Below the pieces are notes generated by a model that ran no database searches, had not been told where the DNA came from, and saw nothing but the letters and a program-made list of their open reading frames with translations. Shown one piece after another: positions 8,149-15,857 of a stretch of 35,672 nt of DNA. The DNA comes from an uncultured Opitutia bacterium (GTDB taxonomy: Bacteria > Verrucomicrobiota > Verrucomicrobiia > Opitutales > Opitutaceae). A program made the position numbers and the translations under genes. Every line of letters begins with the position of its first letter. Position 1 is the first letter of the stretch. The stretch covers positions 1-35,672 of the forward strand of contig CAINHV010000108.1 in the NCBI GenBank assembly GCA_903848965.1, read 5' to 3'.

Positions 8149-8790
8149 CTACGGCGCGGGCCGGACCGCCGTCCGGAGACCGGCGCTGTTTCTCCGCTGC
8201 TTCACGATCCGGGCGATCTCGAGCAGCAGGAGGGGCACGAAGATCCAGAGGACCTGGAGCGGAAATATTTTGCGGGCGATGGCCTGGTGGTAGGCGACGA
8301 GTCCGGCGGCGACATAGGCGAGCCGGTGCAGGTTCTTCCACCGTTTCCCGCCGAGCCAGCGGATGGCCGCGGGCAGGCTGGTGATCGCGAGCACCAGCAG
8401 AATAGCGAGCGCCGCGAGCCCGGTGAGTTGAAACGGCTTCTGCAGCTCGCTGCGCAAGGTCGCGAAGGCGCCATCATAGACGTAGAGGATGTGCGTCGTG
8501 AAATGCAGTGTGGCGTAGGCGAACGCGCTCACGCCCACGAGCCGGCGGTGCCGGTTCAAAGCGAGGGCCACACCGGAGCGCGGAAACAAGATCCGCAGCG
8601 GGGTGAAGGTCAGGACGATCGCGAGCAGCAGGCACGCGACAAAGCCGAGATGGTGCAGGATGTACTTCAGCGGATCCGCGAGAACGGTGAAGTCCTGGCG
8701 AAAGATCGGCCACGCGGGCCAGAGCCCGGGGAGGACGATCAGGATCCAGATGACGACCTTGGACCGGAGAAGCTTTTCGAGGAGGGGCAC
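8149..8790 (-). CDS. msrQ: MsrQ, haem-binding membrane subunit of the MsrPQ methionine sulfoxide reductase
   Basis: A 213-residue integral membrane protein with about six hydrophobic helices. MsrQ passes electrons from the inner membrane to periplasmic MsrP. Candidate haem ligands are His96 and His100 (YATLHFTTHILY), His155 (NLHRLAYV) and His168 (AYHQAI), in the ferric-reductase-like arrangement of the family. I propose a GTG start at 8790, which gives a length close to the 211 residues of the E. coli protein; a longer frame would translate the palindromic repeat upstream. msrP lies just upstream on the same strand, but 106 bp away rather than nearly overlapping, because a family A element occupies the gap. 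Confidence 0.9.
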   Translation of the reverse strand: MPLLEKLLRSKVVIWILIVLPGLWPAWPIFRQDFTVLADPLKYILHHLGFVACLLLAIVLTFTPLRILFPRSGVALALNRHRRLVGVSAFAYATLHFTTHILYVYDGAFATLRSELQKPFQLTGLAALAILLVLAITSLPAAIRWLGGKRWKNLHRLAYVAAGLVAYHQAIARKIFPLQVLWIFVPLLLLEIARIVKQRRNSAGLRTAVRPAP

Positions 8791-8811
8791 GCGGGGGGCG
8801 TCGTGTCTGGG

Positions 8812-8880
8812 GTGGCATGGGTCTCCAGACCCATGAACGGATTTCGAAACATCGCACACGGGCCGGGAGACCCAACCCGC
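8812..8880. repeat. Family A palindromic element, copy 2, inside the msrPQ operon
   Basis: The arms at 8812-8835 (GTGGCATGGGTCTCCAGACC...) and 8857-8880 are inverted copies of each other. The element fills most of the space between the msrP stop and the msrQ start and could lower or tune msrQ expression by folding in the mRNA. Confidence 0.8.
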
Positions 8881-8896
8881 GCGGGCGGTCGCTGGC

Positions 8897-9865
8897 TCAA
8901 TAAAACTTCCGCAGGTCGACGCCCTGGTAGAGCGCGGCCACCTGCTTCTCATAGCCGTTAAACATGAGGGTCTTTTGCCGCGCACCGAAGGCGCCGCCGG
9001 CGCCGATAATACGCTCGCTGGCCTGGGACCAGCGGGGATGATCGACGTTTGGGTTCACGTTCGCCAGGAAGCCGTACTCGCTCGCCTGCATCTGACGCCA
9101 GGTGTTCATCGGCTGCTTGGCGACAAACTCGATCTTCACGATCGATTTCACGCCCTTGAAGCCGTACTTCCACGGCACGACGAGGCGCAGCGGCGCGCCG
9201 TTCTGGTTCGGAATCGGCTTGCCGTAAATGCCGGTGGCGATGAACGCCAGTTCGTGGTTTGCCTCGTCGAGGCGCAGGCCCTCGACATAGGGCCAGTCGA
9301 GCGACCGCTGGCGCTGGCCGGGCATGTTCTTCGGATCGAGGAGGGTCGTCAGCTTGACGAACTTCGCCTCGGGCAACGGATCGGCGAGGGCGACGAGCTT
9401 CGAGAGTTGAAAGCCATCCCACGGAATGACCATCGACCACGCCTCGACGCAGCGCATCCGATAGACGCGCTGTTCGAGTCCGCCGACCTGCTTGATCAAA
9501 TCGTTGACGTCGATCTTGGCCGGATTCCGGATCAACCCGGCGAGTTCGACGGTCCACGGCTCGGGCTGCCACTTGCCGGCGGCGACCCTGGGCTCGGCCT
9601 TGTCGGTGCCGAACTCGTAGAAATTATTGTAGCCCGTGATGTACTCGTACGCCGTCGGCTTGAGCGCACTCGCGGGGTAGTCGGGATTTTCCTTGGACGG
9701 AAACCCACCGGTCGCGCCGAGCAGATCGCGTCCGCCCAGGGCGGCGCCCGCGAGTCCGAGACCGATCGTCTTGAGGAAGTCGCGGCGGGGACGGAGTTCG
9801 TAGGCGCTCTCGGGGGTGACAACGGATTCGGGCAGTTCCCAGTCTTTCGGTGTGCGGATGAGCAT
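8897..9865 (-). CDS. msrP: MsrP, periplasmic protein-methionine-sulfoxide reductase (molybdoenzyme)
   Basis: A 322-residue molybdopterin enzyme of the sulfite-oxidase fold that reduces oxidised methionine in envelope proteins. A Tat signal is visible as RPRRDFLKTIGLGLAGAALGG (25-45), consistent with export after cofactor loading. The molybdenum-ligand Cys139 lies in YRMRCVEAWSMVIPW. Other family stretches are TGYNNFYEFGTDK (77-89), PLRLVVPWKYGFKGVKSI and MPGQRQRSLDWPYVEGLR. The start at 9865 is supported by an AAGGAG eight bases upstream, the clearest Shine-Dalgarno in the window. It forms a pair with msrQ downstream. Confidence 0.95.
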   Translation of the reverse strand: MLIRTPKDWELPESVVTPESAYELRPRRDFLKTIGLGLAGAALGGRDLLGATGGFPSKENPDYPASALKPTAYEYITGYNNFYEFGTDKAEPRVAAGKWQPEPWTVELAGLIRNPAKIDVNDLIKQVGGLEQRVYRMRCVEAWSMVIPWDGFQLSKLVALADPLPEAKFVKLTTLLDPKNMPGQRQRSLDWPYVEGLRLDEANHELAFIATGIYGKPIPNQNGAPLRLVVPWKYGFKGVKSIVKIEFVAKQPMNTWRQMQASEYGFLANVNPNVDHPRWSQASERIIGAGGAFGARQKTLMFNGYEKQVAALYQGVDLRKFY

Positions 9866-9873
9866 GATGGATT

Positions 9874-9879
9874 CTCCTT
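9874..9879 (-). promoter_or_regulatory. Shine-Dalgarno sequence of msrP
   Basis: AAGGAG on the minus strand, eight bases before the msrP ATG. It is noted because most other starts in this window lack such a motif. Confidence 0.7.
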
Positions 9880-9976
9880 GGCCGTTGGAGGGCCGTTAGC
9901 GGGGTCAGTTCCCGGAATGTGAGGTCAGAGCGGCGGACCGCCGAGTTTATTCCGAAAGGGGAGAGCGGTGGGCCGG

Positions 9977-10045
9977 GTGGCACAGATCTCCCGACCCGTG
10001 CAGTGCTTCCGAGCTGCCCGACACGGGTCGGGAGGCCCGCGCCAC
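9977..10045. repeat. Family A palindromic element, copy 3
   Basis: The arms at 9977-10000 (GTGGCACAGATCTCCCGACC...) and 10022-10045 are inverted copies. The element lies between the TonB receptor stop at 10060 and msrP, so it is upstream of msrP on the same strand and downstream of the receptor. It may end receptor transcription. Confidence 0.8.
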
Positions 10046-10059
10046 GGGACCAAGCCGCG

Positions 10060-12183
10060 TTACCAACTGCCGCGCAACCCGGCGAGGGCGAGCCGTGGGG
10101 TGCCGGTGTTGACGAGACCGTCGGCCGTGCGGCCGGTTTCAATCCGGGCATCGCCGAAATTCTCGATGTTCACGAAAAGATCCACGTGTTCCGTCAGCCG
10201 CTTCGACACCCCAAGATCGAGCACGGTGACCTCGCCCAGGGTGAGTTGGTTCTCGTCGTCCTCGAACTGCCGCCCGATCCAGCGCACCCGGGGCGTGAAC
10301 GTGATCCCGGCCGGCCCGCGCCAGGAGGCACCCAGCGAGGCACTGGCGCGCGGCACCTGCGCGACCCGGTTGCCGACGATCGCGGGAGCGGACAACGCGC
10401 GCCGGACCCGGGCATCGTTGAAGATATAGTCCGCGGTGACGCTGAGGGATTTCGCGACCTGCCACATGGCGGAAAGCTCGACGCCCTGGACGCGGATCTT
10501 CTCGAGGTTCTGGCGCTGGCGACCCACGCCGCCGGCGGCGACAAAGCCGACGATCGGGAAAACACCAGGACCGCGGGCGATGGTCACGTTGCCCACGGCG
10601 TCGCGCAGATCGTTGGTGAACCCCGTGGCTCCAAGTTGCAGTGTCGGCGCCGTGCCCGTGGGCGCGCCGGGCCGGAACCACGACCACTCGATACCGGCCT
10701 CGCCGCTGGTGACGCGCTCGGTGCGGAGATTCGCGTTGGCCTCGGTGACGTTGGGTCCGACGCGGAACGGACGGTGGAGTTCGTTCAGGGTGGGACGGCG
10801 GAATGCCTGCTGGGCATTGGCACGGACCCGCCAGGTGCGGCCGGAGGTCCAGACGAGCCCGGCGGTCGGGCTGAACTCGGTGTCGTCGAGATCGGCGAAA
10901 ACATCGTTGCGCGACGCGACACCGGTGGCGCGATCGCTCTCGCGGCGATGACCATCAGTGTCCTTCCACCCGTCGACCCGGGCTCCGATCGTGCCGCGGA
11001 GGGCGCCGGCAATGGGCTGCTCGTGGAGGGCGAACACGCCGCCGACGGCCTGCTGGCCGCCCGCAACGCGGAGCCGCGCGAAGTTACCCGCCGTGAAGGT
11101 GAAGTGTTCGCGCGTTTCACCACGAACCGTGCGCCAGTCGGCACCGGCGTTGGTGCGGGCGCCATTGCCATGCTGCCACGATCCGGTCCACGCCACGCCG
11201 CCCGCCTTCGCGGGCACGGCGAACTGGTCGCTGGCCGGGGTTTCGGCGGTGCGCGTCGCGTTGACGGCGCTGAAGGTGGCCGCGAACGACTGATCCTGGA
11301 CGTAGCCGACGGCGTTCCAACTGAAGCTGCCGCCCGGCTGACCACCGAGGCCGATCGAGGCGAATTTCTCGCGGGACGAGTTGTTCTGGAAAGGCGTGCC
11401 ATTGCCTCGCTCCTCCTCGAATGCCCGCCCGGTCACGCTGAGTTCGAGATTCGCGCCGAGCGGCTGCCGGGCGCGGAGGGCGATCCAATTGTGGCGGCTC
11501 GAGGCGGCGATGTCGATCGGGCCGCGGCGTTCCCGGCCGAGGAGTCGGAATCCATTGGTGGCAAACATCCGACCGAGCAACTGGACCGAGCCGCGGCCCG
11601 CCGCCTGCGTGGTCGCGATCTCGAAGCTCCGGGTCGTATAGTCGCCGCCCAGCAGCGTGGCCTGCGTGGAGGAGCCGGAAACGGGCTCGGTGATCAGTTG
11701 CACGACGCCGCCGAGGGCAGCATTGCCCCAGGCCGTCGCCCCGCCGCCGGGGACGAGCTCCGCGCGGGAGAGTCCGGCCCGCGGGATCTTGGTCCAGGCC
11801 ACCCAGCCGCCAAAGGGATCGTTGAGCGGCACGCCATCGAGCACGATCAGCGATCGGCTCGCTCCGCTCGGCCCGAGCCCGCGGAGCGAAACGCCCTGAG
11901 TCGTCGGCTGGGCCGTCAGGCTGTCACTACGGCGAAAGAGACTAAAGCCGGGTACCGAGCGCAGGGCGCCGTCCAGGGTGATCGCGGGGATGTCACGCAG
12001 GGTCCCGGCGTCGAGTGCCTTGACCGAGTAGGCCACCTGGTCGATGGGCTGCGGCGCCCGGGCGGCGGTCACCACGAGGGTGTCCAGTTTCTCCGGTGCG
12101 ACGGCGGGCTGGCCAAAGGCCGGTAGGAGCGCTCCGGCGAGCAGCCAGCCGGTGAGAATGGGAAGGGTGACGGAGAGTTTCAT
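10060..12183 (-). CDS. TonB-dependent outer-membrane receptor (BtuB-like)
   Basis: A 707-residue receptor. Residues 1-24 form a signal peptide (MKLSVTLPILTGWLLAGALL). A TonB-box-like DTLVVTAAR precedes the plug domain, whose motifs include GVSLRGLGPSGASRSLIVLD, GVPLNDPFGGW and ATAWGNAALGGVVQL. The rest is a beta barrel ending in the aromatic-terminal AGLRGSW. The compact size resembles vitamin or siderophore receptors of the BtuB/FepA type more than the large sugar receptors. The ATG at 12183 gives the signal peptide; the longer frame adds 32 unlikely residues. No transport partner genes are adjacent, and I found no riboswitch in sense orientation upstream, so the ligand is unknown. Confidence 0.9.
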   Translation of the reverse strand: MKLSVTLPILTGWLLAGALLPAFGQPAVAPEKLDTLVVTAARAPQPIDQVAYSVKALDAGTLRDIPAITLDGALRSVPGFSLFRRSDSLTAQPTTQGVSLRGLGPSGASRSLIVLDGVPLNDPFGGWVAWTKIPRAGLSRAELVPGGGATAWGNAALGGVVQLITEPVSGSSTQATLLGGDYTTRSFEIATTQAAGRGSVQLLGRMFATNGFRLLGRERRGPIDIAASSRHNWIALRARQPLGANLELSVTGRAFEEERGNGTPFQNNSSREKFASIGLGGQPGGSFSWNAVGYVQDQSFAATFSAVNATRTAETPASDQFAVPAKAGGVAWTGSWQHGNGARTNAGADWRTVRGETREHFTFTAGNFARLRVAGGQQAVGGVFALHEQPIAGALRGTIGARVDGWKDTDGHRRESDRATGVASRNDVFADLDDTEFSPTAGLVWTSGRTWRVRANAQQAFRRPTLNELHRPFRVGPNVTEANANLRTERVTSGEAGIEWSWFRPGAPTGTAPTLQLGATGFTNDLRDAVGNVTIARGPGVFPIVGFVAAGGVGRQRQNLEKIRVQGVELSAMWQVAKSLSVTADYIFNDARVRRALSAPAIVGNRVAQVPRASASLGASWRGPAGITFTPRVRWIGRQFEDDENQLTLGEVTVLDLGVSKRLTEHVDLFVNIENFGDARIETGRTADGLVNTGTPRLALAGLRGSW

Positions 12184-12365
12184 GGAAAAGGAGAAGGCCG
12201 AATGCCAGCTAGGGAAGGGACTGATATGACTCGGGAAATGACGCCTGGGCCGCCGTCCCGCCGTGGGATCAGCCGGCATGTCGGTGAGGAGCCTGCGCGA
12301 TTTGGCTGGGCAAGTGCACCGGCATTTGGGATGGCTTTCCGGTTCAGCGCAAAAACGAAATCAAC

Positions 12366-14030
12366 ATGTCCGTCTGGGAATACAAGGTCATCAGCAGCGG
12401 CAAGGGAGGATTCGCCTCACCGGCGTTGCTCGAAAAATTTCTCGGCGACCTGGGCCGTGATGAATGGGAGATCATTCATTACCAGACCCTGCCGGACAAC
12501 GCTCTGGCTTTTTCAGGCCTCGCCCGCCGCTCCACGCAGCGGGACTGGACCCTCGAGGGTGCGGCCAGCGCGGCGGCCAAGGCCGAGGCGGACAAGCTGC
12601 GCGCCGAGTTCGAGGCCAAGTTCAAGGAAGTCGCCGCCCGCACGGGTACTGGCGAAGAGCCGCCGGCGAGTTTCATCGATGAGAAGGTCGCCCCGGAGGA
12701 TGGCCTGCGCAGTCTCGTCGACACGTCGCGTGACGCGGACGCCGATGCGGACGAGGATGAGGCGAAGGTCGATGATTGGGACAAGCTGACGGCCGCCGAG
12801 GAGGATGAACTCCCGACCTTTTTCGAGGCGATGCGTCCGCACATGCGCCGCAATCAACGCGGTCCGGGCATGTCCGTGGGCGCGGATTATCTGGCGCGTA
12901 AATGGGACCAGTCGGAGGACGACATCAAGGGCGCGCTGATCGAGTGCGGCTTCGTTATTCCCGAGAGCGAGGACGACAAGCCGGTGCATCTCGAGTACGA
13001 CGGCGATCTTTATTGGCTGAACGAGAACCGCCGCGGCGAGCTTTGGATCAACACCAAGGAAAAGCCCCGTCCTGTTTTCCGTTCGGTGAAAGCCGAGCGG
13101 GTCACCGTCGAAGAGGAGCCGAAGCCCGAGCGTCCGCGCCCGGAAGAGCGTGAACCGCGTGCCGAGCGCGCGCCCCGGTCCGAGGGCGGCGAACGCCAGC
13201 CGGATTCCGCGCCCTCCCTGGAGGTCTCCGCGGGCCGTACGTCCGAAGCGGCGCCACGCGCGCCGGGCGCGCCGCTGCCGGATGGTTCGGCCTTTTTGGA
13301 AAAAATCCGGCCGCTGATGCGCCGGAATCGACGCGGTCCCGGCGGTTCAGGCAGCGGCAGTTTCCTTTCGCGGGCGCTGAAGTGCAGCGAAGGCGACTTG
13401 AAGACGGCTTTTGCCGGCCTCGGCCTCGTGATGCCGGTCGGTCCGGCTGACAAGCCCGTGTACGTCGAAATCGAGAATCAACTTTGGTGGCTGAATCTCG
13501 ACTCGCGCGGTGGACTCTGGATCAACGGGCGCGACAAGGAACCCGGGGAGACCGTTGCCAGTGCGAACGAAGCCTCGGTCGCCCCCGAACTCGGTGGTGA
13601 GTCGTCTATTTCGGTTGAAAGCGCCGAGCAGCCTCCCGCCACCGCGGCCGCGATCGAAACCAAGCCGGCCGGCGATAACATCTTTGCCGTCGTACGTTCT
13701 TTGTTGAAGCCGACCCGGACCGACGCCCTCGCGGCGAAGGTCGAGGGAATCGCCGAGGAACGCGGAACCGCGCTCGACGAACTCGTCCATCATCTCGTGG
13801 CGGCCGGCTTGAAGCTGCCGGAGAAGCCGCGCGAGAAACCGGTGACGGTGGAGTACGCGGGTGACGTTTTCTGGCTGGCGCGCAACGCCAAGGGCGAGCT
13901 CTGGCTCAACGCCAAGCCCGCGCCCGCAGGCGAAGCGAAGTCCCGGAGTAGCGCGGGCGAAGGCGAGACCGACGGGAAGAGTGGCGACAAGAAGCCAAGC
14001 CGCTCCCGCGGTCGCCGGAAGTCCGAGTAA
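12366..14030 (+). CDS. Uncharacterised three-repeat protein with N-terminal WEYKVI domain
   Basis: A 554-residue soluble protein that I do not recognise as a named family. Residues 1-62 (MSVWEYKVISSGKGGF...LGRDEWEIIHY) resemble the small DUF4177 fold. An Ala/Glu/Lys-rich helical stretch (66-92) and an acidic linker (123-140) follow. Then come three copies of an about 80-residue unit at 146-231, 307-390 and 437-517. Each has a helical first half and ends in a strand motif of the type KPVxxEYxGDxxWLxxNxxG followed by ELWIN. The linkers between units are charged and low complexity. The C-terminus is a basic SRSRGRRKSE tail. A helical unit followed by a beta hairpin suggests winged-helix-like domains and, with the basic tail, possible nucleic-acid or ribosome binding. 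That is inference. No export signal is present. Confidence 0.8.
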   Translation: MSVWEYKVISSGKGGFASPALLEKFLGDLGRDEWEIIHYQTLPDNALAFSGLARRSTQRDWTLEGAASAAAKAEADKLRAEFEAKFKEVAARTGTGEEPPASFIDEKVAPEDGLRSLVDTSRDADADADEDEAKVDDWDKLTAAEEDELPTFFEAMRPHMRRNQRGPGMSVGADYLARKWDQSEDDIKGALIECGFVIPESEDDKPVHLEYDGDLYWLNENRRGELWINTKEKPRPVFRSVKAERVTVEEEPKPERPRPEEREPRAERAPRSEGGERQPDSAPSLEVSAGRTSEAAPRAPGAPLPDGSAFLEKIRPLMRRNRRGPGGSGSGSFLSRALKCSEGDLKTAFAGLGLVMPVGPADKPVYVEIENQLWWLNLDSRGGLWINGRDKEPGETVASANEASVAPELGGESSISVESAEQPPATAAAIETKPAGDNIFAVVRSLLKPTRTDALAAKVEGIAEERGTALDELVHHLVAAGLKLPEKPREKPVTVEYAGDVFWLARNAKGELWLNAKPAPAGEAKSRSSAGEGETDGKSGDKKPSRSRGRRKSE

Positions 14031-14044
14031 CTCGCGGACCGGGG

Positions 14045-14210
14045 AGTGGCGCGGTCTCCGACCGGTGCGCATTCCCCGTGGCACGGGTCTCCCGACCCGT
14101 GGAATGACTTTCGCCCCGCTGATCATGGGTCGGGAGACTCATGCCACTCGGGCCCGACTGGTGTCGAACGGAGGGGAGCTGAGCTTCACTGGTCGGAGAC
14201 CGGGGCAACT
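14045..14210. repeat. Family B palindromic element with a family A element nested in it
   Basis: The outer arms (about 14046-14067, GTGGCGCGGTCTCCGACCGGTG, and about 14188-14210) are inverted copies containing GGTCTCCGACC / GGTCGGAGACC. Between them lies a complete family A element (14078-14147). The spacer between the three-repeat gene and the cupin gene consists almost wholly of this nested structure. Confidence 0.75.
14078..14147. repeat. Family A palindromic element, copy 4 (inner)
   Basis: The left arm (14078-14101, GTGGCACGGGTCTCCCGACC...) and right arm (14124-14147) match as inverted repeats with three differences in 24 positions by eye. Confidence 0.85.
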
Positions 14211-14263
14211 CACGCGGTCGATCTTTTTGACACCGGTGGCGGCCGGCCGTTAGTTCCGGGCCC

Positions 14264-14656
14264 ATGACAACGTCCTCCGCGCCCGCGCCGACCCCGGCGG
14301 CGGCCCAGATCAAGGGCCCAAACTTCATGATCGCGCAGCTCGACGAGGTCCCGCCGACGCGTTGTCCGTGTGGCATTGCCCGGCGCGCGTTCGCGACGCC
14401 GGACAATGCGGTCGCGACCCTGCACCTGGTGGACATCCAGGAGGACGCGCAGGTGCACTATCACAGGAAGATGACGGAAATGTACGTCGTCCTCGAGGGC
14501 ACCGGCTTCATCGAACTCGACGGAGTGCGGCACCCTGTGAAGCCGATGACCTCGATCTTCATCAAGCCCGGCTGCCGGCATCGCGCGATCGGTAAGCTGA
14601 AGATTCTCAATGTGCCGGTGCCGGCGTTCGACCCGGCGGACGAGTGGTTCGACTGA
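14264..14656 (+). CDS. Small cupin-domain protein
   Basis: A 130-residue single-domain cupin. The first cupin motif supplies His65, His67 and Glu72 (VHYHRKMTEMYVVLEGTG), and the second supplies His106 in KPGCRHRA; together these are the usual metal-binding set. The N-terminus (1-18) is Ala/Pro/Thr-rich and probably disordered. RCPCGIARRAF (33-43) contains two nearby cysteines of unknown role. Proteins of this size are sugar isomerases, dioxygenases or binding proteins, and no activity can be chosen from the sequence. Start ATG 14264 follows GGGCCC with no Shine-Dalgarno. It is flanked by the nested repeat upstream and the decayed island downstream. Confidence 0.85.
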   Translation: MTTSSAPAPTPAAAQIKGPNFMIAQLDEVPPTRCPCGIARRAFATPDNAVATLHLVDIQEDAQVHYHRKMTEMYVVLEGTGFIELDGVRHPVKPMTSIFIKPGCRHRAIGKLKILNVPVPAFDPADEWFD

Positions 14657-14691
14657 GTGGATTAAGAAGTGCCGCAGCCATCCGGGACACA

Positions 14692-15144
14692 CTAAGGGGA
14701 CACGTCTTGACTCTTGACAACGCCCGCCCGCCCTTTGGCTCGTCGTTCCCGTCGGTCAGCCGGAATCGGGGCCTGCCCCCACCCCCACCCCGGTTCGGTT
14801 AGCCACCGATTGCGCTGCCCGGGCGCGACCAGTAACGCGACCCGGCGTTCACTCGGACTCAGCGACTGCGGCCACACCGCGGTCTCTGATCGCTGGCTGA
14901 CACCGGCGGTATGAAGTTTGAGCCGCGGGTGGGCGGCCAGATACGGTCGCGCAATGCTGAGGCTGTTGAGCGGGCGGTTGTCCTGCTCCTTGTTCACGGC
15001 GACGTGGTGCCGGCTTGCCAACGGCTGGTAGTCCACAATGCCCAACATCAAGCTGCACGAATGATGCGGCATCGCGCTCGCGAGCAGCCGCTTGGTGGCC
15101 CGCCAGAATTCGTCCAGCTCGACCGCGGACTGCAGGTCGAGCAT
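14692..15144 (-). pseudogene. Remnant of a LuxR-type regulator
   Basis: The minus-strand frame reads LDLQSAVELDEFWRATKRLL, then SIARPYLAAHPRLKLHTA, then LSPSERRVALLVAPG. The first two segments look like the N-terminal region of large Opitutaceae LuxR-like regulators; the last looks like the start of a LuxR helix-turn-helix. The roughly 100-200 residues normally between them are missing, and the helix-turn-helix is cut short. The frame stays open up to 15246, but the residues before about 15144 are not convincing. I infer a gene that lost its middle and both ends. No expression signal is seen. Confidence 0.45.
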
Positions 15145-15237
15145 CGGCAGTTCCGCCCTTCGATGGGATGGACGTTGCAGGGGCGGGGGCAAGGCTCGGA
15201 CACTACCCGCTCCGCCGCTTTTGTGAGGCCCCGTGTT

Positions 15238-15816
15238 GCGGCGCACCGCAAGCGATGTATCCTAAGCGATGCGTTCGAAACGGCACGCGGCGGGCCTAAG
15301 AAGCACCTCGCGTCGGCGACCAAGTCGAACGGTATCACGATGCCTTTCTGGGATGAACGCTTCCACGCCATGGCGCCGTAGTATCACGACGTCCGCACCG
15401 GTCAGTACCACATCGACATCCTCACCGCTCACTTCGGGCGGAATCCGCACTGGTTCGACGTCGTCGTGGAATCGAATCTCTTCGGCGACATCCTCTCCGA
15501 TCTCGGGCCCGCTGTCACCGGGACGATCGGCATCGCGCCTTCGGCCAACATTAATCCCAAGCGCGAGTTTCCCTCGATGTTAGAGCCCGTCCACGGCTCC
15601 GCTCCGGACATCGCGGGCCAGGGCATCGCCAACCCAATCGGCCAGGTATGGTCCGGAGCGATGATGCTCGAACCCCTCGGACAGGCGGCGACGACGGTCC
15701 TGCACGCGATCGAGACCGTCGTTCAGAACGGCCCGTGCACCTGCGACGTGGGTCACGGCCACACGGCCTCGACCGCTGCAGTCGGAGACGCCCTCGCCGC
15801 CGTCGGGTCGGCCTAG
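15238..15816 (+). pseudogene. 5'-truncated tartrate dehydrogenase/decarboxylase with in-frame TAG
   Basis: The plus-strand frame encodes the C-terminal about half of an isocitrate/isopropylmalate dehydrogenase-family protein most like tartrate dehydrogenase. It reads KKHLASATKSNGITMPFWDE, then HIDILTAHFGRNPHWFDVVV, SNLFGDILSDLGPAVTGTIG, IAPSANINPKREFPSMLEP and VHGSAPDIAGQGIANPIGQ. A TAG at 15379-15381 interrupts it where homologs would be expected to have an amino acid, possibly Gln (CAG), so a single C-to-T change could explain it. The N-terminal cofactor and substrate half is absent; sequence to the left belongs to the LuxR-like remnant on the other strand. The ATG at 15466 could still start a 116-residue fragment, but it would lack most of the active site. 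Confidence 0.85.
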
Positions 15817-15857
15817 AATCCGCCTTTCACTCCCTCCCAACGAAGAAGCCCATCCCC

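Noticed and set aside
9919-12126. A 735-residue open frame antisense to the TonB receptor
   Set aside because: It has no family-like motifs and unlikely composition. It reflects the high GC content, which keeps the opposite frame of a real gene free of stop codons.
12196-12222. A string on the plus strand (GAATGCCAGCTAGGGAAGGG) resembling the 3' end of a TPP riboswitch
   Set aside because: It lies antisense to the TonB receptor leader. The rest of the aptamer (CUGAGA and GAACCUGAUCUGG elements) is not recognisable upstream, and the plus-strand gene 150 bp downstream is not a thiamine gene. A covariance-model search would settle it.
12366-12560. A separate gene for the N-terminal WEYKVI domain
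   Set aside because: The frame continues without break into the repeat units, and no second start or ribosome site is evident.
14692-15246. The 184-residue minus-strand frame as an intact regulator
   Set aside because: The LuxR-like segments are discontinuous and the DNA-binding domain is cut short, so I list it as a remnant.
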